A stretch of 64,000 bases of DNA from Parvibaculum sedimenti (GTDB lineage Bacteria; Pseudomonadota; Alphaproteobacteria; Parvibaculales; Parvibaculaceae): positions 62,001 to 126,000 of the forward strand of contig NZ_WESC01000010.1 of the NCBI RefSeq assembly GCF_009184905.1, given 5' to 3'. Below are positions 1 to 9,682 of this stretch, in pieces (the stretch's first letter is position 1; each line of letters opens with the position of its first letter). The translations under genes and the position numbers were made by a program. The notes under the pieces were generated by a model, which worked only from the letters and a program-made list of their open reading frames with translations, did no database searches and was not told where the DNA came from.

Positions 1-203
1 AGACAGAGGCCATAAGCGGCAGTGGCGCCGATCAGCGGCGCACCGCGCACCACCATGTCCTTGATCGCCCGGGCCGCATCATCCGCCGAGCGCAGGCGGA
101 CCGTTTGAAAGGCATGGGGCAGCTTCGTCTGATCGATAACCTCGATGGACCAGCCGTCATCCGCGACCCAGATGGTGCGATAGTGAACGCCGTCGATCTT
201 CAT
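1..203 (-). CDS. mtnA: S-methyl-5-thioribose-1-phosphate isomerase, N-terminal part (runs off the window)
   Basis: Partial gene: only the first 67 or so codons lie in the window. The translation begins [13 protein letters not shown] and carries [15 protein letters not shown] at about residues 50-64, the N-terminal signature of the MtnA/eIF2B-alpha-like isomerase family, which converts methylthioribose-1-phosphate to methylthioribulose-1-phosphate in methionine salvage (family knowledge). The ATG at 203 is 12 nt downstream of the stop of the TerC-type gene on the same strand, so it is probably the last of a co-transcribed set with mtnP and apt. The presence of mtnP upstream strongly supports the call. 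Confidence 0.9.
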   Translation of the reverse strand, partial: MKIDGVHYRTIWVADDGWSIEVIDQTKLPHAFQTVRLRSADDAARAIKDMVVRGAPLIGATAAYGLC

Positions 204-215
204 GCGCGCTTTCCC

Positions 216-1763
216 TCAATGACCGCCATTCGACTGCAGCGCCTCGATCTCGAGTTCGGCAATGCGGCGGCTATCCATCTTCGTCACAGTGAAAACGAGA
301 TCGTCATGCTCAATGCGGTCTCCCGTCTCCGGCACACGCCCGAGATACCAGAGAACATATCCGGCCACTGTCGAATAATTATCGCCTTCCATCGAAAGAT
401 CGCGGCCAATGGCAAAAGCGAGGCGGCGAATATCGGCCATGCCGTCAACCCGCCAATGGCCCTCGCCCAGCCTCTGCAGCCAGGGCGTTTCATCATGCGC
501 ATCGGGGAACTCGCCCGCAATCGCCTCAAGCACATCGAAGGGCGTAACAAGGCCTTCGATACTGCCATATTCATCCGTCACCAGTGCGAGCTGAACATGC
601 GAGCGACGGAACTGTTCCAGCAGTTGCAGAACGCCGAGCCCCTCATGGACGACGAGCGGCTTGCGGACACTCTTCGCCTCATTGATGGCGCCATGCGTGA
701 GCAGGTCTTCCATCAGGTCTTGCGCCCTCGCATAGCCGACGAGTTCCTCATCCGATGAGCGGCAGACCGGATAGAGCCCATGCGGAGAACCGCGCAACAG
801 GTTCAGCAGATCTTCGGCGCTGTCGGCAAGCTTCACCCAGACGATGTCCCGGCGCGGCGTCATGATGGAGCTTACCTGCCGCTCACCGAGCGTCAGCACG
901 CCGCTCACCATGGTGCGCTCCTCCGCGCCGAAACCTTCCGGAACACCCTCTGTACCGGTCGCCTCCGCCCCCTCCTCCGCGGCAGCCGGGCCACCAAGCA
1001 GACGGAAGACCGTCTCGGCGGTGCGCTGGCGGAAGGGCCGAGCGGCGGCGTGGCGCACCCGGTTCCGCTGCGCCCATTGGTTGAAGCTCTCGATCAGAAT
1101 CGAGAAGCCGATTGCCGCGTAGAGATAACCCTTGGGGATATGGAAGCCGAAGCCTTCCGCGACGAGGCTGAAGCCGATCATCATCAGGAAGCCGAGGCAG
1201 AGAACCACGACGGTCGGATGCGCGTTGACGAATTTCGTCAATGGACCCGAGGCCAGCATCATCACGCCCATGGCGACGATCACGGCGGCCATCATCACCG
1301 GCAGATTGTCCACCATGCCGACGGCGGTGACGACGGAGTCGATCGAGAAGACCGCGTCGAGAATGATGATCTGCGCGACGACGATCCAGAATCTGGCATG
1401 CGCCTTCGCTGCCCCGCTCTCTTCGGACGCCGGCTCCAGCCGCTCGTGCAGCTCCATCGTCGCCTTGGTGAGGAGGAAGATGCCGCCACCCAGCATGATG
1501 AGATCGCGGCCCGCGAAGTCGATGCCGTAGATGATAAAAAGCGGCGTCGTCAGCGTCACCAGCCAGGAAATGCTAGCGAGCAGACCGAGGCGCATGAAGA
1601 GCGCGAAACCAAGGCCAGTGAGCCGCGCACGGTTGCGCTCGGAGACCGGAAGCTTGTCAGCCAGGATCGCGACGAAGACCAGATTGTCGATGCCGAGCAC
1701 GATCTCGAGCACGACAAGCGTTGCGAGACCCACCCAGATCGTCGGATCAGCGATCCATTCCAT
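216..1763 (-). CDS. TerC-family membrane protein with CBS pair and CorC/HlyC domain
   Basis: A 515-residue integral membrane protein. About residues 10-225 form a TerC domain of roughly seven hydrophobic segments, with the two acidic signatures LGIDN (D26) and FSIDS (D142) where TerC/MgtC-like proteins are thought to bind metal. A CBS pair follows at about 295-420 ([13 protein letters not shown] is the typical start) and a CorC_HlyC domain closes the protein at about 430-510. The family is linked to metal-ion efflux or membrane homeostasis, but substrate is not established. Unusually it sits between apt and mtnA, with spacing of 8 and 12 nt, which implies co-transcription with purine/methionine salvage genes. 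Confidence 0.88.
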   Translation of the reverse strand: MEWIADPTIWVGLATLVVLEIVLGIDNLVFVAILADKLPVSERNRARLTGLGFALFMRLGLLASISWLVTLTTPLFIIYGIDFAGRDLIMLGGGIFLLTKATMELHERLEPASEESGAAKAHARFWIVVAQIIILDAVFSIDSVVTAVGMVDNLPVMMAAVIVAMGVMMLASGPLTKFVNAHPTVVVLCLGFLMMIGFSLVAEGFGFHIPKGYLYAAIGFSILIESFNQWAQRNRVRHAAARPFRQRTAETVFRLLGGPAAAEEGAEATGTEGVPEGFGAEERTMVSGVLTLGERQVSSIMTPRRDIVWVKLADSAEDLLNLLRGSPHGLYPVCRSSDEELVGYARAQDLMEDLLTHGAINEAKSVRKPLVVHEGLGVLQLLEQFRRSHVQLALVTDEYGSIEGLVTPFDVLEAIAGEFPDAHDETPWLQRLGEGHWRVDGMADIRRLAFAIGRDLSMEGDNYSTVAGYVLWYLGRVPETGDRIEHDDLVFTVTKMDSRRIAELEIEALQSNGGH

Positions 1764-1771
1764 TGTTGCTG

Positions 1772-2299
1772 CTAATGCCCTTCATAGGCGCAAAGCGAAA
1801 GGACCTCGATGTCGAGGGCTTCGAGGCGCTGCCGTCCGCCGAGTTCCGACAGCTCGATCACGAAGCTCGCGGCCAGCACATTGCCGCCCGCGCGGGCGAA
1901 GAGCTTGACCGCCGCTTCCGCTGTGCCGCCCGTGGCGATCAGATCGTCGATGAGAAGGATGCGGTCGCCTGCGGAGATGGCGTCGGAGTGAATTTCGACG
2001 GTATCGGTGCCATATTCGAGATCATATTCTTGGCCGATTGTGGTCCAGGGCAGCTTGCCCTTCTTGCGCACGGGAACGAATCCGAGGCCGAGCTGATGCG
2101 CGACAGCGCCGCCGAGAATGAAACCGTGTGCCTCGATGCCCGCAACCTTGTCGAATTTCGCGCCCTTATGCAGCTGCACCAGCGCATCGACGGCGGAACG
2201 GAACCCCTCTGCATCGCCGAGAAGCGTGGTGATGTCGCGGAAGAAGATGCCTTCCTTCGGGTAGTCCGGAATGGTGCGGATGAATTGCTTCACGTCCAT
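1772..2299 (-). CDS. apt: Adenine phosphoribosyltransferase
   Basis: Encodes 175 residues, the usual Apt length. It starts [14 protein letters not shown], typical for the family, and has the PRPP-binding loop [13 protein letters not shown] at 114-126 with the paired acids D118 and D119. Apt joins adenine to PRPP to form AMP in the cytoplasm. It lies 14 nt after mtnP, whose reaction releases adenine, so the pair forms a direct recycling step. No ambiguity about the start: the family begins at this ATG. Confidence 0.96.
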   Translation of the reverse strand: MDVKQFIRTIPDYPKEGIFFRDITTLLGDAEGFRSAVDALVQLHKGAKFDKVAGIEAHGFILGGAVAHQLGLGFVPVRKKGKLPWTTIGQEYDLEYGTDTVEIHSDAISAGDRILLIDDLIATGGTAEAAVKLFARAGGNVLAASFVIELSELGGRQRLEALDIEVLSLCAYEGH

Positions 2300-2313
2300 T
2301 GTTCTTCAAAACC

Positions 2314-3204
2314 TCAGCTGGAATGCAATACGCGGCCCGCGACCGCATCGAGCTTGCGAACAAGCTCAGGGTCGCGCTTGGCTGGCGCGGTGATCAGCGC
2401 CGTATCGAGAACGCGGTCGAGGCCATGCGGCGACGGCGTGCGCTCCGGTCCGAAGCTCGCCGCGACCGAGCGGATGACGGTTCGCGCATGGCCGGCATTT
2501 TCTTCCAGCACACGCACGACGTCCGACACTTCGACATGGGCGTGGTGCGGATGCCAGCAGTCATAGTCGGTGACCATGGCGACCGTCGCGTAGCAAATCT
2601 CGGCTTCGCGGGCGAGCTTCGCCTCCGGCATGTTGGTCATGCCGATGACCGAACAGCCCCAGGAACGGTAAAGGTTCGACTCCGCCAGCGTGGAGAATTG
2701 CGGACCTTCCATGACAAGATAGGTGCCACCCCGCGCATAGGCGATGCTGTTATTCTTGCACGCCTTTTCGAGATGGTCGCCGAGGCGCGGGCAGACCGGC
2801 TGCGCCATGGAGACATGGGCGACGAAGCCTTCGCCGAAAAAGCTCTTCTCGCGCGCAAAGCTGCGGTCGATGAACTGATCGACGATGACGAAGGTTCCCG
2901 GCGGAAGCTCTTCCTTGAGCGATCCGACCGCCGAGACCGAGATGATGTCGGTCACGCCGACGCGCTTCAGAGCGTCGATATTGGCGCGGTAGTTGATGCT
3001 TGAGGGCGAATGCGGATGGCCGCGGCCGTGGCGCGGCAGAAACACCATTTCGACGGTGCCGCTCTCGGTCGGCAGTTCGCCGAAATGCAGCTCGTCGGAA
3101 GGCTCGCCCCAGGGGCTTGAAACCTTCTCCCAGCGCTCGTTCTTCAAGCCCGGAAATTCGTAGACGCCGCTGCCGCCAATGACGCCCAGAACCGTTTTCG
3201 CCAT
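2314..3204 (-). CDS. mtnP: S-methyl-5'-thioadenosine phosphorylase
   Basis: Encodes 296 residues of the PNP/MTAP family. Motifs include the N-terminal GVIGGSGVY (7-15, phosphate loop), RHGRGHPHSPS (57-67), MEGPQFST (164-171) and TNMPEAKLAREAE (189-201) followed by TDYDCW. The enzyme splits methylthioadenosine with phosphate to adenine and methylthioribose-1-phosphate, the substrate of MtnA. I chose the ATG at 3204 because it gives the family start MAKTVLG and is preceded by a GAGGCG ribosome site; a 23-codon upstream extension is possible but not family-like. First gene of the probable mtnP-apt-terC-mtnA unit. Confidence 0.95.
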   Translation of the reverse strand: MAKTVLGVIGGSGVYEFPGLKNERWEKVSSPWGEPSDELHFGELPTESGTVEMVFLPRHGRGHPHSPSSINYRANIDALKRVGVTDIISVSAVGSLKEELPPGTFVIVDQFIDRSFAREKSFFGEGFVAHVSMAQPVCPRLGDHLEKACKNNSIAYARGGTYLVMEGPQFSTLAESNLYRSWGCSVIGMTNMPEAKLAREAEICYATVAMVTDYDCWHPHHAHVEVSDVVRVLEENAGHARTVIRSVAASFGPERTPSPHGLDRVLDTALITAPAKRDPELVRKLDAVAGRVLHSS

Positions 3205-3294
3205 ATTCGCCTCGCCAAATCCGCCGCCCCGCTCCGAACCGATGCTCACGTCGCGGGCGGCGAAACATAACAAACAAATATGCGATAGACATGA

Positions 3295-3320
3295 AAAAGG
3301 GCCTCGCGAGAGGCCCTTTT
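3295..3320 (-). terminator. Rho-independent terminator after petC
   Basis: A perfect 11-bp stem (AAAAGGGCCTC on the plus strand pairing across a 4-nt loop) with T-rich flank on the minus strand, beginning 24 nt beyond the petC stop at 3345. It reads as the end of petABC transcription. The A tract on the other side makes it potentially bidirectional, but no plus-strand gene ends here. Confidence 0.88.
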
Positions 3321-3344
3321 CCGTTCAAAAACCGCTCCGCCAGC

Positions 3345-4172
3345 TCAATGCTGGTCGGCCCAGATCTTCCGGGTCGCGAAGTAGAGGATGCCAGTAAGCG
3401 CGATCAGGTAGAGCACGACCTGGAGGCCCAGGCGGTGACGCTGCTCGAGCTTGGGCTCTGCCGCCCACATCAGGAACTGGGCCACGTCCTTCGACATCTG
3501 TTCGGCGGTATTGGGCGTACCGTCCGTGTAGTCGACCTGCCCGTCGCTGAGCGGCTTGGGCATCGCGATGATGCCGCTGCCAGCCACGAAGACGGGATTG
3601 TAGTTGCCGCCAGCCGGGACATGAACATTTGCCGGGGCTTCTTCATAGCCGTTCAGCAGCGAGTAGATATAGTCCGCCCCGCCTTCACGCGCCTTGGCGA
3701 TGAGCGAGAGATCCGGCGGCGCGGCGCCGAGCGAAGCGGCAGCCGCTTCGTCGTTCGGATAGGGCGACGGGAACGGGTCCTTGCCCTCGGCGGGACGCTC
3801 GAACATTTCACCCGAGGAGTCCGGGCCGTCCTGCACCTTGTATCCGGCAGCAATCGCCTTCACTTCGGCGGCCGTGAATTCCGGCCCGCCTTTCTCGGCG
3901 AGGTTGCGGAAGTGGACCATGCTCATCGCATGGCAGGTCGAGCAGACTTCCTTGTAGACCTTGTAGCCACGACGCAGCGCGTCGCGGTCATAGGTGCCGA
4001 ACGGGCCGTTGAAGGACCATGCGACATGCTTGAGCGGAGCTTCCGCGCCCTCGGCCTGGGCCGGAGCCGAGGCACCGAGGGACAGGCCCAGCGCGAGGGC
4101 GCCGAAGGCTGCCACGCCAGCGAGTTTCGAAGCGAACCCGATGCGGAAAGTTTTGGTCATTTTCTGCGTCAT
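3345..4172 (-). CDS. petC: Cytochrome c1 of the bc1 complex
   Basis: Encodes 275 residues. A signal sequence covers about residues 1-41 (LALGLSLGASAPAQA), followed by the heme c motif CSTCH at 77-81. The C-terminal membrane anchor is at about 248-268 (LQVVLYLIALTGILYFATRK). The distal methionine ligand is probably in the segment AMPKPLSDG. Cytochrome c1 accepts electrons from the Rieske protein and passes them to soluble or membrane cytochrome c. I chose the ATG at 4172, 17 nt after petB; the longer upstream open frame is an out-of-frame shadow of petB. Separate b and c1 genes here, unlike the fused fbcH of some rhizobia. Confidence 0.95.
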   Translation of the reverse strand: MTQKMTKTFRIGFASKLAGVAAFGALALGLSLGASAPAQAEGAEAPLKHVAWSFNGPFGTYDRDALRRGYKVYKEVCSTCHAMSMVHFRNLAEKGGPEFTAAEVKAIAAGYKVQDGPDSSGEMFERPAEGKDPFPSPYPNDEAAAASLGAAPPDLSLIAKAREGGADYIYSLLNGYEEAPANVHVPAGGNYNPVFVAGSGIIAMPKPLSDGQVDYTDGTPNTAEQMSKDVAQFLMWAAEPKLEQRHRLGLQVVLYLIALTGILYFATRKIWADQH

Positions 4173-4189
4173 TTGCGTCTCGCCCCGTC

Positions 4190-5449
4190 TCAGTTCTTCG
4201 TTCCGAGAACCGACGCCGAGATACTCTCGGGCAGCGGCTTCGTCTTCTCGATCAGGCCGAGGAGAGGGAAGAGAACGATGAAGTGGAGGAAATAGTAGCT
4301 TGCGAGGATGCGCGCGAAATGCGTCACCGTGAAGCCACCATCGCCAACATGGATCAGGATCGTGTCCGGCGACTGGGCACCGCACCAGCCGAGCGCAAGG
4401 CAGACGGCAAGGTGAATCCAGAAGAACTGCTTGTACAGCGGGCGGAACCGCGCCGAACGCACCTTCGAGGTGTCGAGCCAGGGCAGCACGAAGAGCACTG
4501 CGATGGCGCCGAACATCAGGACGACGCCGGCAAGCTTGTCCGGGACGGCGCGCAGGATCGCGTAGAACGGCAGCAGATACCATTCCGGCACGATGTGCGG
4601 GGGCGTCTTGAGCGCGTTCGCCACGACGTAGTTCTCGACGTCGCCGAGACCGTTCGGGTTGAAGAACACGAAGTAGGCAAAGAGGATCACAAAGAGCGAG
4701 AGACCGAAGGCATCCTTCACCGTCGCATAGGGCGTGAAGGGAACCGTGTCCTGATCCTTGTTCTTGACTTCGACGCCCGCCGGATTGTTCTGGCCCGTCA
4801 CATGGAGCGCCCAGATGTGGAGGATGACCACACCGGCGATCAGGAACGGGAACAGGTAGTGCAGCGAGAAGAAGCGGTTCAGCGTCGGATCGCCGACCGC
4901 GAAGCCACCCCAGAGCCAGGTGCGGAGCGACTCGCCCACCAGCGGGATCGCGCCGAAGAGGTTGGTGATGACCGTCGCGCCCCAGAAGCTCATCTGGCCC
5001 CAGGGAAGCACGTAGCCGAAGAAGGCGGTCGCCATCATCAGGAGATAGATGAGGCAGCCGAGGATCCACAGCACTTCGCGGGGCGCCTTGTAGGAGCCGT
5101 AATAGAGACCGCGGAACATGTGGATATAGACGGCGATGAAGAACATCGACGCGCCGTTGGCGTGGATGTAGCGCAGCAGCCAGCCATAATTCACGTCGCG
5201 CATGATGCTTTCGACGGACCTGAAGGCCAGTTCGGTCTGCGGAATGTAGTGCATCGCAAGCACGATGCCGGTAATGATCTGCACGCCAAGGCAGAAGGTC
5301 AGCACGCCGCCAAAGGTCCACCAGTAATTGAGGTTCTTCGGGACGGGATAGCTGACCGCAGTGTCGTGGCCGAGCCGAAGGATCGGCAGGCGCGCATCGA
5401 GCCAGCGGGTAAAGCCGTTGCTCGGGTTGTAGGTGCTATGACCACTCAT
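4190..5449 (-). CDS. petB: Cytochrome b of the bc1 complex
   Basis: Encodes 419 residues, the usual length for bacterial cytochrome b. It starts [16 protein letters not shown] and has the typical eight or so membrane helices, with heme-ligand histidines in helix B ([19 protein letters not shown]) and helix D ([10 protein letters not shown]), plus the Qo-site PEWY motif ([10 protein letters not shown]). The start at 5449 is set by homology and by an AGGGGACC site upstream. It is 14 nt downstream of petA, so petA-petB-petC form one operon. Confidence 0.96.
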   Translation of the reverse strand: MSGHSTYNPSNGFTRWLDARLPILRLGHDTAVSYPVPKNLNYWWTFGGVLTFCLGVQIITGIVLAMHYIPQTELAFRSVESIMRDVNYGWLLRYIHANGASMFFIAVYIHMFRGLYYGSYKAPREVLWILGCLIYLLMMATAFFGYVLPWGQMSFWGATVITNLFGAIPLVGESLRTWLWGGFAVGDPTLNRFFSLHYLFPFLIAGVVILHIWALHVTGQNNPAGVEVKNKDQDTVPFTPYATVKDAFGLSLFVILFAYFVFFNPNGLGDVENYVVANALKTPPHIVPEWYLLPFYAILRAVPDKLAGVVLMFGAIAVLFVLPWLDTSKVRSARFRPLYKQFFWIHLAVCLALGWCGAQSPDTILIHVGDGGFTVTHFARILASYYFLHFIVLFPLLGLIEKTKPLPESISASVLGTKN

Positions 5450-5463
5450 TTTTTCAGGTCCCC

Positions 5464-6003
5464 TCAGCCGATCAGGATCTTGGAGTCGGATACGAACTTG
5501 TAGGGCGGCACCTCGAGGTTGAGCGGCGCCGGGCCCTTCCGGATGCGGCCGGACGTGTCGTAGACCGAACCATGGCAGGGGCAGAAATAGCCGTTGAACT
5601 CGCCCTTGTAAGCGAGCGGCACGCAACCCAGATGGGTGCAGATGCCGATGAGCACCAGCCACTGCTTTTCGAGCTGACCGTTCGGGCCCTTCACGAGGCG
5701 GACATCATCGGTCTGCGGATCACGCAGCTCGGCAACGTCGACGCTCTCGGCGGCCTTGATCTCGTCTTCGGAGCGGTGGCGGATAAAGACCGGCTTGCCG
5801 CGCCATTTGATGGTGATTTCCTGACCGACGGGGATTTTCGAAATATCCACTTCGATCGAGGCGAGCGCCAGAACCGAGGCGTCCGGGTTCATCTGGTCGA
5901 TGAGCGGCCAGACGGCAGCCGCTGCGCCAACTGCGGCGAAGGCTCCGGTGGCCACGTAGAGGAAATCGCGCCGTGTCGGCTCGGCCGCGTGGATTTCTGC
6001 CAC
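5464..6003 (-). CDS. petA: Rieske iron-sulfur subunit of the bc1 complex
   Basis: Encodes 179 residues. A twin-arginine signal-anchor ([11 protein letters not shown], residues 10-20) leads one membrane helix at about 15-35. The two cluster-binding boxes are CTHLGC (122-127) and CPCHGS (141-146), supplying two Cys and two His to the 2Fe-2S cluster. It moves electrons from quinol at the Qo site to cytochrome c1 on the periplasmic side. First gene of petABC; a 277-nt divergent region separates it from trmL and should hold the promoter, in which I see no clear operator. Confidence 0.97.
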   Translation of the reverse strand: MAEIHAAEPTRRDFLYVATGAFAAVGAAAAVWPLIDQMNPDASVLALASIEVDISKIPVGQEITIKWRGKPVFIRHRSEDEIKAAESVDVAELRDPQTDDVRLVKGPNGQLEKQWLVLIGICTHLGCVPLAYKGEFNGYFCPCHGSVYDTSGRIRKGPAPLNLEVPPYKFVSDSKILIG

Positions 6004-6280
6004 GGTTCAGGTCTCCTTGAATAAAAGCCGAACGCCGCCAGCCCGCCATGGGCGGTTACCCCACGCTTTCGACGTGTGGCTGAAGGCGGCGCGGCGCAAA
6101 CCCGCGAGATCGAACGAAAGCGTACGAATCCCCCGCTTTCATCCCATACGCGGCGTTTTGTGGCATTCAATCCCAGGCTTGTCCAGCCCCGCCTGCGCTG
6201 CGGCAGGATGACGCATCGCCGCATCTGCCGGAGCGGGGCAAGGCTCAAGACGCGCCTCGTTCTCAAACCCGGAAAAACCC

Positions 6281-6772
6281 ATGCGATTGGCCCTCTTCGA
6301 GCCCGATATTGCGCAAAACACAGGGACGCTTCTCCGCCTCGGCGCATGCCTCGGTGTTGGGCTCGATATCATCGAACCTTGCGGCTTCCCCTGGGGCGCC
6401 AGCGCCTTCAAGCGGGCGGGCATGGACTATGTGCCCCTTGCCGATGTGGTCCGGCATGACAGCTGGGAGGATTTCCTGAGCGCGCGCCCCTCCACGGGCC
6501 GCCTGATCCTGCTGACCACAAGGAGTGCCGAGCCCTATACCGGCTTCGAATACCGGCGCGACGACACCCTGCTCCTTGGCCGGGAGACGGCGGGCGTCCC
6601 GGCCCATGTCCATGAGCGCGCCGACGCCCGGGTCACGATTCCGATGCTGCCCCCTGCCCGGTCGCTCAATGTGGCCATCGCTGCGGCCATGGTTCTCGGC
6701 GAGGGCTTGAGGCAGACAGCGGGCTTTCCGCCGGTTACAAGTGCCCCGGAAACGGATGGAGGCGGCATATGA
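6281..6772 (+). CDS. trmL: tRNA (cytidine/uridine-34-2'-O)-methyltransferase
   Basis: A short 163-residue SpoU-class methyltransferase, the size of TrmL. It begins [19 protein letters not shown], has the knot motifs [11 protein letters not shown] (about 104-114) and [17 protein letters not shown] (about 124-140), and lacks extra RNA-binding domains. TrmL methylates the ribose at wobble position 34 of certain leucine tRNAs. The stop overlaps the hemF start by ATGA, indicating coupled translation. Confidence 0.92.
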   Translation: MRLALFEPDIAQNTGTLLRLGACLGVGLDIIEPCGFPWGASAFKRAGMDYVPLADVVRHDSWEDFLSARPSTGRLILLTTRSAEPYTGFEYRRDDTLLLGRETAGVPAHVHERADARVTIPMLPPARSLNVAIAAAMVLGEGLRQTAGFPPVTSAPETDGGGI

Positions 6773-7653
6773 GCGACACGGCATTGATCGAAGAGCGCAA
6801 GGTCCGGGCGGCGGCCTGGTTCCGCGGGCTTCGCGACCTGATCTGCGCCGGGTTCGAACGGCTTGAGGACGAGCTGACCGGCACCTATGCCGAGCGAGCG
6901 CCCGGCCGCTTCGAACGTACGCCCTGGAAGCGCGGCGACGGCTCCACCGATCAGGGCGGCGGCGAGATGTCCATCATGCATGGCCGCGTCTTCGAAAAGG
7001 TCGGCGTCCATATCTCGACCGTCCATGGCGAATTCTCGGAAGACTTCCGCAAGCAGATGCAGGGCGCCGAGCAAGACCCGCGCTTCTGGGCGGGCGGCAT
7101 CTCGCTCATCGCCCATATGCAGAACCCGCGCGTGCCGGCCGTGCACATGAATACGCGCTTCGTGGTGACCACGAAGACATGGTTCGGCGGCGGCGGCGAT
7201 CTCACCCCCGTGCTCGACGTGCAGCGGCAGCAGGACCATCCCGACACGATCGACTTTCACGCCGCGATGAAGGGCGCCTGCGACGCGCATGACGCGAGCT
7301 ACTATCCGCGCTTCAAGAAATGGTGCGACGAATATTTCTTCCTGCCGCACCGCAATGAGCCGCGCGGCACAGGCGGCATTTTCTACGACCACCACAATTC
7401 CGGCGACTGGGAGAAGGACTTCGCCTTCACGCAGGATGTGGGCCGCGCCTTCCTCGACATCTATCCGAAGCTGGTGCGACGCCACATGAACGAGGCGTGG
7501 ACGCCGGAGGAACGCGAGGAGCAGTTGATCCGCCGCGGGCGCTATGTCGAGTTCAACCTGCTCTATGACCGCGGCACGACATTCGGATTGAAGACCGGCG
7601 GCAACGTCGCCTCGATCCTGTCGTCCATGCCGCCGGAAGTGAAGTGGCCGTGA
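6769..7653 (+). CDS. hemF: Oxygen-dependent coproporphyrinogen III oxidase
   Basis: Encodes 294 residues. Family motifs are GGGEMSIM (63-70), HMNTRFV (126-132), [11 protein letters not shown] (138-148) and, near the end, the [16 protein letters not shown] stretch. HemF uses O2 to decarboxylate two propionates of coproporphyrinogen III in heme synthesis. The start is coupled to trmL (ATGA at 6769). The oxygen-independent counterpart hemN lies at 9683-11032, so the cell covers both oxygen regimes. Confidence 0.97.
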   Translation: MSDTALIEERKVRAAAWFRGLRDLICAGFERLEDELTGTYAERAPGRFERTPWKRGDGSTDQGGGEMSIMHGRVFEKVGVHISTVHGEFSEDFRKQMQGAEQDPRFWAGGISLIAHMQNPRVPAVHMNTRFVVTTKTWFGGGGDLTPVLDVQRQQDHPDTIDFHAAMKGACDAHDASYYPRFKKWCDEYFFLPHRNEPRGTGGIFYDHHNSGDWEKDFAFTQDVGRAFLDIYPKLVRRHMNEAWTPEEREEQLIRRGRYVEFNLLYDRGTTFGLKTGGNVASILSSMPPEVKWP

Positions 7654-7667
7654 GAGTCTGAGACGCC

Positions 7668-8144
7668 ATGGCGAAAGGCGAAACGGCGGCGCAGCGCTTT
7701 CTGCGTCTCAACGGGCTCAAGGGCACGTTCCGCGAGGTGCCGGTGCCGAAGGACCGCAAGACCTCGGCGCTGGAAATGGCGGAAGCGAGCGGCATAGACC
7801 CTGCCCGGCTATTCAAGACGCTGGTCGTGGAGACGGATGACGGCAAGCTCGCAGTCGCCATCGTCCCCGCCTCACGCGATCTCGACCGCAAGGCGCTCGC
7901 CCGCGAGATCGGCGCGAAACGCATCGACCTCGCGGCGAAGGACAAGGCGGTGAAGATCACCGGCTATCAGATGGGCGCTTGCAGTCCGCTCGGCCAGAAG
8001 AAGAAGCTGCCGACATGGCTCGACGCAAGCGCGGAAGGCTTCGCAACGATCTATGTCAGCGGCGGCGCCTTCGGCCTTGAACTGGAAATCGAGGCAAGCG
8101 AATTGCTGAAGGCGACAGAGGGTAAGCTCGCCTCCATCGCCTGA
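7668..8144 (+). CDS. ybaK: YbaK/EbsC-type Cys-tRNA(Pro) deacylase
   Basis: Encodes 158 residues, the size of stand-alone YbaK. Recognisable segments are LFKTLVVETDD (about 45-55) with the conserved lysine, KITGYQMGACSPLGQKKK (about 96-113) and a C-terminal YVSGG. The family clears cysteine mischarged on tRNA-Pro by ProRS (family knowledge). It starts 14 nt after hemF and probably ends the trmL-hemF-ybaK unit; it converges with the next gene with a 20-nt gap. Confidence 0.9.
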   Translation: MAKGETAAQRFLRLNGLKGTFREVPVPKDRKTSALEMAEASGIDPARLFKTLVVETDDGKLAVAIVPASRDLDRKALAREIGAKRIDLAAKDKAVKITGYQMGACSPLGQKKKLPTWLDASAEGFATIYVSGGAFGLELEIEASELLKATEGKLASIA

Positions 8145-8164
8145 AGCAATTGATCGCGCGGTGC

Positions 8165-9415
8165 TCAGCCTGCGAGCAGGCCCTGGTTTTCTTCCAGAAC
8201 GCCAGCAAGACGCCCGATCTGCTCGCGCGTGTGGCCCGCATTGAGCATCACCCGGAGCCGCGCCTTGCGAATGCCGACCGCCGGAAACTTCACGGCGTCG
8301 ACATGGATGCCCGCATCCTTGAGCAGGCCGGCGAAGCGATCGCAGAGCCTTTCGTCGCCGATGAACACCGGGACGATGGGCGTGGTGCGCGACAGGACGC
8401 GGTAGGGAAGCTTGTCCATCAACGAGAGGAAATATTGCTGATTCGCCCACATGCGCGCCCGACGTTCCGGCTCGTCGCGGACCATGTCGATGGCTTCGAT
8501 GCAAGCGAGCGCCTGATCGGGCGGGAGCGTCGAGGTGAAGGAATAGGCCGAGCAGCTCAGGCGGAGGATGTCTCCGATATAGCTTTCCGTTGCGATGAAG
8601 CCGCCGATCGCACCATAGGCCTTGCTCAGCGTGCCCATCTGGATGAGCCGCGGGCTCGTCACGCCGAAATGTTCCGACGTGCCGCTGCCATGGGCCCCGA
8701 GCACGCCTGTGCCATGCGCATCGTCGATATAGACCATCGCATCGTAGCGATCGGCGAGGTCCAGCAATTCCGGCAACGGTGCTATGTCGCCATCCTGGCT
8801 GAAGACACCATCGCTGACGATGATCTTGCCCTCGGCGTCGGATTTGCCGAGCAACGATTCCAGATGGTTCATGTCGCGGTGGCGATAGTTGAACTTCTGG
8901 ACTTCGGAAAGCCGGATGCCCTCGCGAATGCTCAGGTGATTGTATTCGTCGGAGAAATAGGCGTAGTTGAATTTGCACTGCGGCCGGAAGCCATAGATGC
9001 GCGCGGATTGCGCGGGCTTCACGAGCGAGGAGAGCACGCCGAGATTCGTGAGGTAGCCCGTCGCGAAGATCAGCGACGTTTCCTTCTTCTTCAGCGCCGC
9101 GAGCTTCGCTTCCAGTTCGACATAGACATCGAGATTTCCACCGAGCAACCGTGACTCGCAATTGCCGACGCCGTAGAGATCGAGGCCTTTGCGCGCTGCC
9201 GCGACGAGGCGCGGACTGTCGGCCAGACCCAGATAGTTGTTGGTGCTGAAGGACACATAGGTCTTGCCCTTTTCGCGGAAGGTGGGTGAAGGGAGGCTTG
9301 CGACAGTCTGCACCTCATGGAGTGCATCGCCGCCACCCATCCAGTCTCCGATGTCGCGATATTCACGCATCGTCGAGACAGCACGAGTCGTTACGTCGCT
9401 TTGCGCGAACGTCAT
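8165..9415 (-). CDS. Alpha-oxoamine synthase family PLP enzyme (BioF/KBL/SPT-like), product unknown
   Basis: Encodes 416 residues of the PLP fold-type I alpha-oxoamine synthase family, which condenses an amino acid with an acyl thioester. Visible signatures are NNYLGLA, the DDAHGTGVLG cofactor-binding segment (about 231-240) and the Schiff-base lysine in LSKAYG (about K265). It is neither typical HemA nor an obvious BioF, and no biotin, kbl/tdh or acyl-carrier gene flanks it. Candidates are a serine palmitoyltransferase-like, CqsA-like or KBL-like enzyme. I took the ATG at 9415, which has GGAAG six nt upstream, over a TTG at 9430. It stands alone behind an AT-rich 250-nt region with repeats. 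Confidence 0.8.
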   Translation of the reverse strand: MTFAQSDVTTRAVSTMREYRDIGDWMGGGDALHEVQTVASLPSPTFREKGKTYVSFSTNNYLGLADSPRLVAAARKGLDLYGVGNCESRLLGGNLDVYVELEAKLAALKKKETSLIFATGYLTNLGVLSSLVKPAQSARIYGFRPQCKFNYAYFSDEYNHLSIREGIRLSEVQKFNYRHRDMNHLESLLGKSDAEGKIIVSDGVFSQDGDIAPLPELLDLADRYDAMVYIDDAHGTGVLGAHGSGTSEHFGVTSPRLIQMGTLSKAYGAIGGFIATESYIGDILRLSCSAYSFTSTLPPDQALACIEAIDMVRDEPERRARMWANQQYFLSLMDKLPYRVLSRTTPIVPVFIGDERLCDRFAGLLKDAGIHVDAVKFPAVGIRKARLRVMLNAGHTREQIGRLAGVLEENQGLLAG

Positions 9416-9628
9416 TGCAGCTTCCGGCAAAATGGATGCTCCTCAGATAAACAACTATCGCGCCCCGGCGCCCTTACATCGCCGATGCGAATAAACCTGT
9501 TCACATAGAACAAGACATCATCGGCGGGGCTAAACTCTTCCGCTTTCTGATAGCTGTCGAATTAAATTTCAGACAGAGGTGCTTTATGTATTTGTGTGTA
9601 CTTATATGTACTTACGCCGAAAGTAACG

Positions 9629-9661
9629 CCGTATGTAAACGGCATTGATCCGTATGGAAAC
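9629..9661. repeat. Paired 12-bp direct repeat, 21 bp apart, in an AT-rich intergenic region
   Basis: The element CCGTATGKAAAC occurs at 9629-9640 and 9650-9661 (11 of 12 identical), with start positions 21 bp apart, two helical turns. It lies about 215 nt upstream of the alpha-oxoamine synthase start and just past the hemN stop. The first copy also forms a small GCCGT/ACGGC inverted repeat. A further short repeat, GTACTTA, lies at about 9599-9615. Such spacing is typical of tandem operators but no regulator can be named. Confidence 0.4.
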
Positions 9662-9682
9662 ATATCGAAATTTGGAAGGCAA

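Noticed and set aside
4283-5503. Plus-strand open frame of 406 codons opposite cytochrome b
   Set aside because: Antisense of petB with low-complexity charged residues; no homology signal.
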